Notes: a model not told the origin generated them from the letters alone. Shown: positions 1 to 8,972, counted from the first letter of the stretch. The stretch is DNA of 64,000 bases from CCMP332 sp040218795 (GCA_040218795.1 JAVJQT010000010.1:186001-250000); one strand, 5' to 3'. Numbers and translations are program-made.

Positions 1-1
1 A

Positions 2-1411
2 ATACTCGGAGGTATAGTTGTGGGTTCTCTATCGGGCTCCAATAAAAGTGTAAGTGGGCCGGCCGCAGGACTTGCCATAATTGTTCTCAATGCCATTGAA
101 ACCCTTGGGGCCTGGGAAGTTTTTCTAATGGCGGTAGTATTATCCGGTCTATTACAAATAGTTCTTTACATTTTTAAAGCGGGCTTTGTAGCTGAATTAT
201 TTCCCAATTCTGTAATCAAAGGGATGCTCGCTGCAATTGGGATTGTAATTACTTTGAAGCAAATTCCCCATGCATTGGGAAGGGATACGGATTTTGAAGG
301 AGAATATGAATTCTTTCAAATTGCAGATGGTGAAAACACCTTTTCTGAAATATTAAGGGCGATTGAAACAATGAGCCTCGGTGCTCTCATTATCACTGTA
401 TTGAGTCTTGCAATTCTGATTTTTTGGGAAAAAGTAGTTTCTAAACAAAAGAATTTTATTTCGAGTATTCCCGGCGCTTTGGTAGTAGTAGTTTTAGGAA
501 TCTCACTGAATGAGTTTTATCACAATTATTTTCCTTCAATGGAGTTGCTTGGCGAAGATGATCATTTGGTGACTTTACCGGTATTTTCAACCTTTGAAGG
601 TTTTAAAAATGCATTGGCATTTCCGGATTTCTCGGCATTGCTCAGACTGGATGTATATATTGTTGCCGTTACTCTGGCTATTGTGGCCAGCCTTGAAACG
701 CTTCTAAACGTTGAAGCAACAGATAAAATTGACCCCGAAAAAAGATCTTCAGATACCAATCAGGAATTATTGGCCCAGGGCGTAGGAAATACAATTTCCG
801 GATTGATCGGAGGACTTCCAATTACATCGGTTATCGTCAGGTCTTCTGCCAATGTGTATTCAGGAGCCAAATCCAGATTATCGACAATTTTACACGGGTT
901 CTGGTTGGTTAGCACCATTGCCCTTTTACCTCAATGGTTGAACAAAATACCGCTTGCCTCCCTTGCCGCCATACTCTTTATAGTAGGTTATAAATTGGCG
1001 AGCATTGATCTGTTTAAATCGATGTATAGAAAGGGAAAAGATCAATTTTATCCATTCCTGATTACAATTATCGCCATCGTTTTTACAGACCTGCTCATCG
1101 GTATCTGTATTGGATTGGTAATAGGCTTTATTTTCGTTGTATTCAGAAATTATCATTCCGCCCTGACCGTAGTGAAGGATGAAAACTATTATCTTTTCAG
1201 ATTTAATAAGGATGTTTCATTTATGAATAAAGCAAAATTGAAAACTGAATTGGGAAAAATTCCCGATAATTCATTTTTGATTTTAGACGCTCACAAAGCT
1301 CAGTTTATTGATAATGACATTATAGATATTCTTGAAGACTTTTCGCTTAATGCCAAGTCCAAGAATATTACCATAGAATATATTCACATTGACCTAAGAA
1401 AATCACTTTAA
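2..1411 (+). CDS. SulP-family anion permease with STAS domain, 5' truncated by the window edge
   Basis: Inner-membrane anion transporter of the SulP family (sulfate or bicarbonate). The frame is open from base 2, and the residues before the first in-frame GTG (ILGGIVVGSLSGS) fit the family's conserved first helices, so the GTG at 20 is internal and the true start lies outside the window. The motif SVSGPAAGL is the classic SulP signature. Many hydrophobic helices follow to about 10% before the end, and the last roughly 75 residues form a short STAS-like domain (strand LILDAH). The stop overlaps the start of the carbonic anhydrase gene (TAATG), so the two are translationally coupled. That coupling favours bicarbonate over sulfate as substrate; this is inference from context. 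Confidence 0.9.
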   Translation: MLGGIVVGSLSGSNKSVSGPAAGLAIIVLNAIETLGAWEVFLMAVVLSGLLQIVLYIFKAGFVAELFPNSVIKGMLAAIGIVITLKQIPHALGRDTDFEGEYEFFQIADGENTFSEILRAIETMSLGALIITVLSLAILIFWEKVVSKQKNFISSIPGALVVVVLGISLNEFYHNYFPSMELLGEDDHLVTLPVFSTFEGFKNALAFPDFSALLRLDVYIVAVTLAIVASLETLLNVEATDKIDPEKRSSDTNQELLAQGVGNTISGLIGGLPITSVIVRSSANVYSGAKSRLSTILHGFWLVSTIALLPQWLNKIPLASLAAILFIVGYKLASIDLFKSMYRKGKDQFYPFLITIIAIVFTDLLIGICIGLVIGFIFVVFRNYHSALTVVKDENYYLFRFNKDVSFMNKAKLKTELGKIPDNSFLILDAHKAQFIDNDIIDILEDFSLNAKSKNITIEYIHIDLRKSL

Positions 1412-2016
1412 TGGACACTTACCGAAGATTATTACTAAATAATAAGGCCTGGGTCCAGGAAAAATTAAGTTTAGCAAACAATTATTTTCTGAGTCTTGCC
1501 AAAAAACAAAACCCCGAATTCCTGTGGATTGGGTGTTCTGATAGCAGAGTCCCGGCAGAAGAAATTACAGGAACCCAGGCGGGTGAAATTTATGTCCATA
1601 GAAATGTCGGAAATCTCGTCGTCCCCAAAGATGCCAATATGCTAAGCGCCTTGCAGTATTCAGTAGAGATTCTCGATGTAAAACACATCATCGTTTGTGG
1701 CCATTACGGTTGCGGAGGAATAGAAGTGGCCATGGATCATTCCGATTTTGGTATTCTCGGTAATTGGCTTGAAAATGTGAAGGGGGTTTATAATAATCAT
1801 AAGGAGGAATTGGATAAGCTGGAAAACCGAACTGAAAGATTTAAAAGAATTGTCGAATTAAATGTTATTGCTCAGGTTGAAAACCTGATGAATTCTGAGA
1901 TCATTAAAAACAAATGGCAAAAAGATTCATTGCCATTATTACACGGATGGGTGTACGATGTTGAAACCGGAATTTTAAAAGATCTGGTCCTAAAATCACC
2001 CGTAAAAGCCGGATGA
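1411..2016 (+). CDS. can: beta-class carbonic anhydrase
   Basis: Cytoplasmic zinc enzyme interconverting CO2 and bicarbonate. The beta-class zinc ligands are visible: Cys42 in GCSDSRVP with the Asp44/Arg46 dyad, then His98 and Cys101 in VCGHYGCGG. At 201 residues it is the usual length for a complete Can-type enzyme. It overlaps the stop of the SulP permease by one base, which suggests that the permease delivers bicarbonate that this enzyme equilibrates with CO2 for carboxylases. About 75 bp without a gene follow before the next start. The family assignment is very secure; the physiological pairing is inferred. Confidence 0.95.
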   Translation: MDTYRRLLLNNKAWVQEKLSLANNYFLSLAKKQNPEFLWIGCSDSRVPAEEITGTQAGEIYVHRNVGNLVVPKDANMLSALQYSVEILDVKHIIVCGHYGCGGIEVAMDHSDFGILGNWLENVKGVYNNHKEELDKLENRTERFKRIVELNVIAQVENLMNSEIIKNKWQKDSLPLLHGWVYDVETGILKDLVLKSPVKAG

Positions 2017-2091
2017 TTCAATACTAATATTTTGGTTTAAGACTTAGGGTAAAATTCGAGATAATGGTATTTAGAACATAAGATACCTGAT

Positions 2092-2640
2092 ATGAATTTC
2101 AGACCTGACTTTTTGAATATAGGAAACACTACTGCCAAGGGCTTACTCCTATCTCTATCAATAATTTTACTTTCCTGTTCAGATGCCGACATCGACGAAC
2201 CATTTGACTCCTCGGGTTCAGCTTACGAGCCAATAATTATGGAGCGAAGCAATTTAGAAACCAGCATAGATTTCATAGATAACAGAGCACTAGAATCAGC
2301 AGGTAAAATTTATTCTTACGGGAAATATATTTTAATAAATGAAAAATATGAAGGGGTGCATGTCTATGACAATGCCGATCCCAGGAATCCCGTGAAAACA
2401 GGATTTATAAAAATTCCCGGCTGCATTGATATGGCAGTTAAAGAAGGTATTCTTTACGTTGACAATGCAGTGGATCTTGTTGCAATTGATATAAACAACT
2501 TACCGGAAATAAGTCTGGAAAAAAGAATTAAAGGCATATTTCCCGAATTGGCCGCACCGGACCTAGGATATGTTCCTTTCCAATACATTGAAGAAAACAG
2601 ACCGGATAATACCGTCATTGTTAAATGGGTTTTGAAATGA
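2092..2640 (+). CDS. LVIVD-repeat lipoprotein (short)
   Basis: Predicted cell-envelope lipoprotein of 182 residues. A hydrophobic N-terminal stretch ends in a lipobox-like LLSC. The middle holds propeller-type repeats of the LVIVD family (YILINEKYEGVHVYDNADP, then YVDNAVDLVAIDI), which usually build an extracytoplasmic beta-propeller. The protein is shorter than most LVIVD proteins and holds only about two to three repeats. Its stop overlaps the start of a second LVIVD lipoprotein (ATGA), so the two probably work as a pair. Function unknown. Confidence 0.75.
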   Translation: MNFRPDFLNIGNTTAKGLLLSLSIILLSCSDADIDEPFDSSGSAYEPIIMERSNLETSIDFIDNRALESAGKIYSYGKYILINEKYEGVHVYDNADPRNPVKTGFIKIPGCIDMAVKEGILYVDNAVDLVAIDINNLPEISLEKRIKGIFPELAAPDLGYVPFQYIEENRPDNTVIVKWVLK

Positions 2641-3416
2641 AAAATATTAAGCAAATATTATTTATTGTTTTACTGATTTCTTTTATTTCCTGTGATTCCG
2701 GAAATACAGAATCGGTCAGTCCCGCGGCAGCTAACGGTTCGGAATTACCTCAGGGACAAGGTGGTTCTCTGGCAAGATTTGCCATTCTCTCTGACCATCT
2801 TTATGCCTTGAACTGGAACACCTTAAATACATTTGATATTCGCAATGCAAATGATCCTCAATACATTAGTAATGTTCAAATAGGCACGGGTATTGAAACG
2901 ATATTTATACGACAAGCCGACAGCACCATGTTTATTGGCAGCCAGAATGGAATGCATATTTACAATGCACAAGATTTGAGAAATCCTCAGTTTCTCTCTG
3001 TTTATGAGCATGTTTGGGCTTGCGATCCTGTAGTAGCCAATGACAAATACGCCTTTGTAACTTTAAACAGCGATCAAAATTTTGGATGTTTTAGAGGAGT
3101 AAATCAATTGGAAATCGTAAATATTGAAAATTTGAGAAATCCTTTTAGCGAAGAAGTTTATCCAATGACTCAACCAAAAGGTTTGGGATTGCATGATACT
3201 TTGCTTTTTGTTTGTGATGAGGGATTAAAAGTATTTGATTTTAATACGCCTCAGGATTTATCGGAAATTGCAAATCACAATATTTCAGCATTTGATGTAA
3301 TTCCCGCCATTGGGAACTATGAGATTTTATTTGTAATTGGAGAGGAAGGATTATATCAATATCAATACAGAAATGCTACATTAGAATTATTAAGTGTGAT
3401 TCCTCTGGGATCTTAA
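2637..3416 (+). CDS. LVIVD-repeat lipoprotein
   Basis: Envelope lipoprotein with LVIVD-type propeller repeats (LYALNWNTLNTFDIRNANDP, FIGSQNGMHIYNAQDLRNP, LEIVNIENLRNP). I take the ATG at 2637 rather than the in-frame ATG at 2625: the downstream start gives a clean signal sequence (MKNIKQILFIVLLISF) ending in the lipobox ISC, and it overlaps the upstream stop as ATGA, the usual sign of coupling. The product is about 259 residues. It is followed within 10 bp by a predicted outer-membrane barrel, so the three genes look like one surface-associated operon of unknown role. Confidence 0.8.
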   Translation: MKNIKQILFIVLLISFISCDSGNTESVSPAAANGSELPQGQGGSLARFAILSDHLYALNWNTLNTFDIRNANDPQYISNVQIGTGIETIFIRQADSTMFIGSQNGMHIYNAQDLRNPQFLSVYEHVWACDPVVANDKYAFVTLNSDQNFGCFRGVNQLEIVNIENLRNPFSEEVYPMTQPKGLGLHDTLLFVCDEGLKVFDFNTPQDLSEIANHNISAFDVIPAIGNYEILFVIGEEGLYQYQYRNATLELLSVIPLGS

Positions 3417-3425
3417 TCAATTCAA

Positions 3426-4085
3426 ATGAAAATAGCTTCGATCCTATTATTTTCCATTTTACTTATTCAAAATGGATACACACAGGATAGTTCTCAATTT
3501 CAACCCAAAATATTTTTATCGATCTCCCCGCAATATATAGCAATCAATGGTACTAGAGTTGACCTTGAAAAACGATTTAAAGAAAGCGCTCATGCATTAC
3601 TGATTGCCCCTACCTATTACTTCGGATTTATAAATGAAAATCACATTTTTCAATCTTATTTTAAAGAATATGAATTGAATGGATTTGGATTTGAACTTGG
3701 GCATAAAATATATGCAGAAAAAAACTGGCTCAAAGACATTAATTGGTATCAATCCTATTCCATCACATATAATCGACTTTCATTTGATTACAGTGGCATG
3801 GACTGGCAACCGCTGCCCGGTGATCCGAATCTTCTCGTTTTGAGGGAAAAAGGTCAAACTTTAACCATTGATCAATTTGGATTGTCTACCTATATAGGTG
3901 CTCTAATAAGAATAGATAAAAATTTTTATACGGATGTTTATTTTGGAATAGGCGCCAAACGCTCCTTTGCAAATGACTCAAGCACGGATAAATTCGCAGA
4001 AGATGACTTTTCGGATGGATTTATCAATTATAATTTCACCGGAGCACTTTTAAGGGCAGGTTTTAAAATTGGAATGGCTTTTTAG
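3426..4085 (+). CDS. predicted outer-membrane beta-barrel protein, function unknown
   Basis: 219-residue secreted protein. A signal peptide ends near NGYTQ; the rest is alternating amphipathic strands rich in Tyr, Phe and Gly (APTYYFGFINENHIF, TDVYFGIGAKRSF) and the C-terminus ends in hydrophobic/aromatic residues (FKIGMAF), as expected for an outer-membrane barrel. It lies 9 bp after the LVIVD lipoprotein gene and is probably cotranscribed with it. Its end overlaps the end of the convergent Mpo1-like gene by four bases. I cannot name a family. Confidence 0.65.
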   Translation: MKIASILLFSILLIQNGYTQDSSQFQPKIFLSISPQYIAINGTRVDLEKRFKESAHALLIAPTYYFGFINENHIFQSYFKEYELNGFGFELGHKIYAEKNWLKDINWYQSYSITYNRLSFDYSGMDWQPLPGDPNLLVLREKGQTLTIDQFGLSTYIGALIRIDKNFYTDVYFGIGAKRSFANDSSTDKFAEDDFSDGFINYNFTGALLRAGFKIGMAF

Positions 4086-4399
4086 TCCAATTTCTCATTG
4101 ATTTTCCTCGTCAGGATATCCCAAAACATAATAAAATCCGAGGCCAGACTGTAAAAAGGATAGGTAAATGTTGCAGGTTTGTTTTTTTCAAAAAAAGCAT
4201 GGCCAAACCAGGCAAAACCATAGCCAACGACTGGAATTAATAAAAGCAAAAGCCACTTTTGAACTGCAATAGCATAAATCAAAATTATAATCAACAGCAG
4301 AGTACCGGTGAAATGGAGATTGCGTGAAATTTTATTTTTATGTTCTGAAAGGTAATAAGGATAGAATTCCTTCAAACTTTTATACTTTTTTTCAGCCAT
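4082..4399 (-). CDS. Mpo1-like (DUF962) small membrane protein
   Basis: 105-residue membrane protein of the DUF962/Mpo1-like family. Visible features are the conserved HFTGT after a short amphipathic start (SEHKNKISRNLHFTG), two hydrophobic segments, and GYGFAWFGHAFFEKNKPATF with its conserved His. In yeast the family member is a 2-hydroxy fatty acid dioxygenase that uses iron bound by conserved His residues; whether the bacterial protein does the same is not known from this sequence. It stands alone on the minus strand, divergent from prs with about 125 bp between. Confidence 0.8.
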   Translation of the reverse strand: MAEKKYKSLKEFYPYYLSEHKNKISRNLHFTGTLLLIIILIYAIAVQKWLLLLLIPVVGYGFAWFGHAFFEKNKPATFTYPFYSLASDFIMFWDILTRKINEKLD

Positions 4400-4489
4400 T
4401 TTATCTGTGTTTTGCTATTCTAATTTAATATCATAATCAGAATTATCACAATCCTTTAATTCCGGTTACCATTTTTACATTTAATTATC

Positions 4490-4497
4490 TATTTTTG
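4490..4497 (+). promoter_or_regulatory. Bacteroidota -7 box upstream of prs
   Basis: TATTTTTG fits the TAnnTTTG consensus exactly and lies 28 bp before the prs ATG. No convincing TTTG -33 element sits about 19 bp upstream (TTAC is the nearest match). Best candidate promoter for prs-rplY. Confidence 0.5.
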
Positions 4498-4525
4498 CAA
4501 GCCTTTTTAAGGAAGGATTTATTTT

Positions 4526-5455
4526 ATGTCTTCAGTTAAGATCTTTTCAGGTAGCGCTTCGGTTTATTTGGCCGAAAAAATATGCAAGGCCTATGGCAAA
4601 CCCATGGGGCTCATAACCACGCAAAAATTTAGCGATGGCGAGCTATCTGTGAGTTTTGACGAATCGGTAAGAGGTTGTGATGTATTCCTAATACAGTCGA
4701 CTTTTCCTCCGGCAGACAATCTTATGGAATTGCTAATCATGATCGATGCTGCAAAACGGGCTTCCGCAAAGCATATAACGGTTGTGATGCCATATTTTGG
4801 CTATGCAAGACAAGACAGAAAAGACAAACCTAGAGTAGCTATTACGGCGAAACTAGTCGCCAATTTACTTTCAGCCGCGGGTGCGGGCCGCTTGATCACT
4901 TGCGATCTTCATGCGGGCCAGATTCAGGGATTTTTTGATTTCCCGGTGGATCACCTTTACGGGTCTGCGTTTTTCGTTCCTTACTTAAAAAAACTCGGCC
5001 TTAAAAAAATTGTGTTTGCCGCTCCGGATGTAGGTGCATTAGGCAGGGCACGTGGATTTTCAAGATATTTTGAGAATTCAGAAATCGTGGTTTGCGATAA
5101 ACAAAGAAAAAAAGCCAATGAAGTTGCTGCTATGCAAATCATCGGTGATGTAGCTGATGCAGATGTAATTCTCGTTGACGATATGATTGATACGGGAGGA
5201 ACGATGTGTAGGGCTGCTGAAATAATTATGGACAAAGGGGCAAAAAGCGTAAGAGGACTATGTACGCATCCTGTTTTATCAGGAAAGGCCTATGAAAATA
5301 TAGAAAATTCCGCTTTGGCTGAATTGATCGTTTCCGATACAATTCCTGCAAGTCAGAAAAGTAAAAAAGTGAAAGTGCTTTCTGTTGCAGAACTTTTTGC
5401 CATGGCAATACATAAAATTCACGATCAGGAATCAATTAGTACATTATTCATATAA
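4526..5455 (+). CDS. prs: ribose-phosphate pyrophosphokinase
   Basis: Makes PRPP from ribose 5-phosphate and ATP for purine, pyrimidine, His, Trp and NAD synthesis; cytoplasmic. The 309-residue length is normal. Seen directly: the pyrophosphate/ATP region YFGYARQDRK, the catalytic-loop region around VVCDKQRKKANE and the PRPP-binding signature VILVDDMIDTGGT. It begins the order prs-rplY-pth, which resembles prs-ctc-pth in Bacillus. It is separated from rplY by 11 bp, so the two are cotranscribed. Confidence 0.96.
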   Translation: MSSVKIFSGSASVYLAEKICKAYGKPMGLITTQKFSDGELSVSFDESVRGCDVFLIQSTFPPADNLMELLIMIDAAKRASAKHITVVMPYFGYARQDRKDKPRVAITAKLVANLLSAAGAGRLITCDLHAGQIQGFFDFPVDHLYGSAFFVPYLKKLGLKKIVFAAPDVGALGRARGFSRYFENSEIVVCDKQRKKANEVAAMQIIGDVADADVILVDDMIDTGGTMCRAAEIIMDKGAKSVRGLCTHPVLSGKAYENIENSALAELIVSDTIPASQKSKKVKVLSVAELFAMAIHKIHDQESISTLFI

Positions 5456-5466
5456 ATAATATTAAG

Positions 5467-6132
5467 ATGAAAACCATTGACATCATTGGTTACAAAAGAA
5501 CAGATTTCAGCAAGAGCGCTACCAATAAGCTAAGAGAAGAGGGCATGGTTCCATGCGTACTTTACGGTGCTGAAGATCACGTGCATTTCAATGCACCCGT
5601 TTATCTTTTTAATGATCTGGTAAACACTCCGGATGTCGCATTTGTAAATATCGATGTCGAAGGCAAAGAATACAGATGTATTTTACAGGATATCCAATAC
5701 CACCCGGTGAGCGACATGATATTGCATGCCGACTTCAGAGAACTTACGACCGGTAAAAAAGTAAAAATGGAAATTCCAATTAAATTGATTGGAACTGCAC
5801 CCGGTGTTATGGAAGGCGGCGTATTGGTTAGAAAGTTAAGACAAGCTACCATCAAGGCACTGCCTAAGAACATGCCGGAGGTAATTGAATTGGACATCAG
5901 CGACTTGAGCTTAGGACAGTCCTTAAAAGTTAAGGATCTTGTAGTGGAAGCTGGCGAGATTCTAAACTCTGAAAGAATTACAGTAACTTCAGTAGAGGTT
6001 CCAAGAGCACTCCGAGGCAAATCTGAGGAAGACGAGGAACTTGAAGGAGAAGAGGGAGAAGAAGGAGAAGAAGGTGCTGCTGAAGGCGAAGAAAAAGCCG
6101 AAGGCGCTGCTGAAGAGAAATCAGAATCTTAA
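5467..6132 (+). CDS. rplY: 50S ribosomal protein L25/general stress protein Ctc
   Basis: 221-residue long form (CTC type) of L25, which binds 5S rRNA. The N-terminal L25 domain (about residues 1-95: IIGYKRTDFSKSATNKLREE, VPCVLYG, DIQYHPVSDMILHADF) is followed by the TL5/CTC C-terminal beta domain to about residue 180 and then a very acidic Glu/Gly/Ala tail. The tail is low complexity and typical of Bacteroidota L25. It sits directly between prs and pth and is followed by a strong intrinsic terminator. Confidence 0.95.
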   Translation: MKTIDIIGYKRTDFSKSATNKLREEGMVPCVLYGAEDHVHFNAPVYLFNDLVNTPDVAFVNIDVEGKEYRCILQDIQYHPVSDMILHADFRELTTGKKVKMEIPIKLIGTAPGVMEGGVLVRKLRQATIKALPKNMPEVIELDISDLSLGQSLKVKDLVVEAGEILNSERITVTSVEVPRALRGKSEEDEELEGEEGEEGEEGAAEGEEKAEGAAEEKSES

Positions 6133-6159
6133 TCCTTTTTGTAAATTTTATATATTCAA

Positions 6160-6184
6160 ATCCCGCTTCGGCGGGATTTTTTTG
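6160..6184 (+). terminator. intrinsic terminator between rplY and pth
   Basis: Perfect 7-bp stem ATCCCGC/GCGGGAT closed by a TTCG tetraloop and followed by a run of seven Ts. It ends only 3 bp before the pth ATG, so pth depends on read-through or on a promoter inside rplY. Confidence 0.85.
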
Positions 6185-6186
6185 TT

Positions 6187-6744
6187 ATGAGATATTTAAT
6201 CGCAGGATTGGGAAATATTGGCGCGGAATACGCCACTACCAGACACAATATTGGCTTCATGGCCCTGGACCACATTGCTGAAAAGCATAAGTTCGATTTT
6301 GAGAGTTCCAGGCATTCATTTCATGCTGAATTAAAATACAAGTCGCATAAATTGCATTTTATAAAGCCTACTACTTATATGAACCTCAGTGGGAAAGCTA
6401 TTCGATACTGGCTCAACGAAAAAAATATTCCAATAGATAATCTCCTGGTAATTACCGATGACATCGCCTTGCCATTTGCCAAAACCCGTGTGAAACCGGG
6501 AGGAAGTCACGGCGGACATAATGGTCTTAAAAATATTGAAGAGTATTTAGAGGACAGAAATTATCCCAGATTGAGGATTGGCGTGGGTGATAATTATTCC
6601 AAAGGTCAGCAGGTACAATATGTGCTCAGCCCCTTTAACAAAGAAGAAGAAAAAGAACTGCCATTTTTGGTTCAAAGAGTTTCTGACATCGTATTTTCCT
6701 TTGTAGATATAGGTATCGAAAGAACAATGAATTTCTTTAATTAA
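6187..6744 (+). CDS. pth: peptidyl-tRNA hydrolase
   Basis: Cleaves peptidyl-tRNA released from stalled ribosomes. The Pth signature residues are present: Asn and His in AGLGNIGAEYATTRHNIGF, KPTTYMNLSG, and DDIALPFAKTRVKPGGSHGGHNGLKN. The 185-residue length is usual. Its ATG follows a terminator by 3 bp, an odd position (see finding). The 3' end overlaps the end of the convergent small gene by four bases. Confidence 0.95.
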   Translation: MRYLIAGLGNIGAEYATTRHNIGFMALDHIAEKHKFDFESSRHSFHAELKYKSHKLHFIKPTTYMNLSGKAIRYWLNEKNIPIDNLLVITDDIALPFAKTRVKPGGSHGGHNGLKNIEEYLEDRNYPRLRIGVGDNYSKGQQVQYVLSPFNKEEEKELPFLVQRVSDIVFSFVDIGIERTMNFFN

Positions 6745-7007
6745 AATAATGCTAATTGCCAGTTGTCCTGACTTTCTTCGGGCTTTCCCAATCTTAAATA
6801 AGAATTTAAGATATACATTTTGGCATCATCCCAGGTACAAAGGTCTATAATTCTATTTTGAACATTCTGAGCCTGATAATTTCCCTGATTTTCTTTCTTA
6901 ATTGTTCCAATAAGATCATTTTGTAGGGTGCGAATTTCTGTGGTCTTTTCACAAAAAAGACTTTTGCTATAACTTAATTTTAGACCCTTATCGCACATGG
7001 AAGGCAT
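6741..7007 (-). CDS. small hypothetical protein
   Basis: 88-residue open frame convergent with pth. I do not recognise a family. Composition is ordinary, with no signal peptide or membrane segment; one motif-like stretch is DLCTWDDAKMYILNSYLRLG. Support for a real gene is that it fills a gap otherwise empty, and that a perfect -7 box (TAAATTTG on the minus strand, 7030-7037) lies about 23 bp before the ATG. Confidence 0.45.
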   Translation of the reverse strand: MPSMCDKGLKLSYSKSLFCEKTTEIRTLQNDLIGTIKKENQGNYQAQNVQNRIIDLCTWDDAKMYILNSYLRLGKPEESQDNWQLALF

Positions 7008-7119
7008 TGAATATTGCCTTGATTTATTGCAAATTTACATCAACAATTCAATTTAATGTAATTAATAGCGCATTTTAAGGATATAAATAGTTAGTAATTC
7101 TTCAATAAAACAGCAAAAA

Positions 7120-8100
7120 ATGCTTTTTACCGGACAAATTTCAATTGATCCCTCGGAGATAACCAAAATTAAAAAAGTAGAACCACAGTCCTACTTCAGG
7201 AGGTTCTTGCATACGATTAGCAATGGAAAAATTAAGGACAAAATCGAAGAGGAAAATTTTACCGCGGTAAGCATTTTGCAGCAATTTAATTTAGTACTTA
7301 AGGGGATGGGTATTAATAACATTATTCGCCTTTCCCATAACAATCAGGACTATTATTTAGACAAGAAAGGCGACGAAGATGATCTCGAAATTGCCCTTGA
7401 AGAATACGAACAACGAATTAAAGATCAAAAATCAAGTTCTTTTAATACCATTTCACTAGTTCTGGAGCACAATGAAGACACCTTCCATTATTACATTGAA
7501 ATTAAAATTAATAGAAGCCATAAGGTAGGTGCCTATCCTATCGAAATTAAAGTAGATGCGCTTATCAATGAATTTTTTGAACATTTATTGGGTAAAAAAA
7601 GACTTAAACACAAAATGGAACACGTGTTCAGGTCTCAGGATGCCTATGATTTTTACCTGACTTCAAAATTGAATGAGTTTGGCCATTTTCTGAATATGAT
7701 AGGCGATGAAATCCAAAAGCATATTCCAATTGACGATTTGATTGTTGACTTTAGTCCGGCTATTATACTGCCCACCAGAGGTATTAGAAACCCAAAAGAG
7801 ATCGACTATAAAGACTATTCCAAAGGACCGGCTTTTCATGGGTACTTTCAAAGCGATGAAAGAATTTGGTATGTCTATATATGGCCGGAGCTTTGTAGCG
7901 AGCACGATATTTATGTGAATAATACCTTAATATTTTCAGAAACAGGCAATCAAATAGGTGAACTGGGAGAGCAGGGAATTGAAGCCGGAGATTCGCCGCT
8001 ATTTGATCTGGAATCAGAATCAGAGGAAAAATTGGAAGAAAATCCCATTGAAGAGAAAAATACAGATATAGAAGATGAGAAAAAGGGTGATTGGTTTTAA
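7120..8100 (+). CDS. conserved-looking hypothetical protein with acidic tail
   Basis: 326-residue soluble protein, no signal peptide. Unrecognised. The central part is mixed alpha/beta (FNTISLVLEHNEDTFHYYIE, then VGAYPIEIKVDALINEFFEH), and the last roughly 60 residues are strongly acidic (Glu/Asp-rich, ending EKKGDWF) and probably disordered. Codon use looks like its neighbours. It is preceded by about 112 bp of AT-rich sequence and is probably transcribed alone. Confidence 0.6.
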   Translation: MLFTGQISIDPSEITKIKKVEPQSYFRRFLHTISNGKIKDKIEEENFTAVSILQQFNLVLKGMGINNIIRLSHNNQDYYLDKKGDEDDLEIALEEYEQRIKDQKSSSFNTISLVLEHNEDTFHYYIEIKINRSHKVGAYPIEIKVDALINEFFEHLLGKKRLKHKMEHVFRSQDAYDFYLTSKLNEFGHFLNMIGDEIQKHIPIDDLIVDFSPAIILPTRGIRNPKEIDYKDYSKGPAFHGYFQSDERIWYVYIWPELCSEHDIYVNNTLIFSETGNQIGELGEQGIEAGDSPLFDLESESEEKLEENPIEEKNTDIEDEKKGDWF

Positions 8101-8217
8101 TTTTGTTCCATGTCAAACTATTTTTTTTAGAGAAATCACTACTGAGTTATCCTGAATTAAAAAATTATTTAACATTTTGATTATTCTCTCGTTCTATTAA
8201 GCACTAAACAAAAAACT

Positions 8218-8967
8218 ATGAAAAATATAATCTTAATTACTATCGTCTTTGCAACACTAAGTAGTTGTGATATTAATAATGAAAGAGAAAAATTACGCGC
8301 CAAATCGGACAGTCTGGAAGCTGAACTTATGGTGACGCTTAGGGCTGTTGATGCGCTCGAAGAGGTAGGCGCATTAATGGATTCAATTGATGAAAATCGA
8401 AAGGCTATGCGTTTGGATATGCGCGAAGGATTAAAATACGATGAGTACGTTAATCGTATGAAAAGTTTGAATGAATACGTAAAGCGAAGTGAAGAGAGAA
8501 TTCAAAATTTGGAAGCAGATTTAAATCAATCCGAAGGGTCAAAAAATGCTTATGCCAAAGCTGTGGCAAGATTGAAAAAGGAAATTCAGGATAAAAACAA
8601 ACAAATTCTCGAATTGCAGGAATTGGTTGAAAATTACAAGAGTGAAAATACTGAATTGCTTTCTTTAGTGGCCATGAAAGAATCGCAACTGGCCGATGCC
8701 GAAATTGATATTATGCAGAAAAAGCAGGAATTGAATTTGCTGGAATCGAGAATCCAGGAATTGATGATTCAATCCAAAATGACAGAAGCCGATGCCTATT
8801 ACGCCAGAGCATCTGCAGTTGAGGAAGCGGCGAATAGAACCAAATTGGCACCACGCAAAAAGAAAAAAACCTATGAAGAAGCATTAAATCTTTACAAGAA
8901 ATCTAAACAACTGGGAAGAGAGGATGCTCAGGAAAAAATAGATGAACTCGAAGATAAAATTGGTTAA
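8218..8967 (+). CDS. coiled-coil lipoprotein
   Basis: 249-residue predicted lipoprotein: short signal sequence with lipobox LSSC (Cys at about 17), then a long alpha-helical coiled coil (heptads through residues 20-180, e.g. RIQNLEADLNQSEGSKNAY and KNKQILELQELVENYKSEN) and a C-terminal helix-turn region (ADAYYARASAVEEAANRT, YEEALNLYKKSKQLG) resembling a single TPR-like hairpin. Probably periplasmic and anchored in a membrane. Function unknown. A strong terminator follows. Confidence 0.7.
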   Translation: MKNIILITIVFATLSSCDINNEREKLRAKSDSLEAELMVTLRAVDALEEVGALMDSIDENRKAMRLDMREGLKYDEYVNRMKSLNEYVKRSEERIQNLEADLNQSEGSKNAYAKAVARLKKEIQDKNKQILELQELVENYKSENTELLSLVAMKESQLADAEIDIMQKKQELNLLESRIQELMIQSKMTEADAYYARASAVEEAANRTKLAPRKKKKTYEEALNLYKKSKQLGREDAQEKIDELEDKIG

Positions 8968-8972
8968 ATGAA

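Noticed and set aside
5601..6020. 139-codon antisense frame across rplY
   Set aside because: Ser/Leu-rich mirror of the L25 reading frame, no start signal of its own.
5997..6132. GA-rich repetitive 3' end of rplY as a DNA repeat element
   Set aside because: It simply encodes the acidic Glu/Gly/Ala tail that is common in L25 of this phylum.
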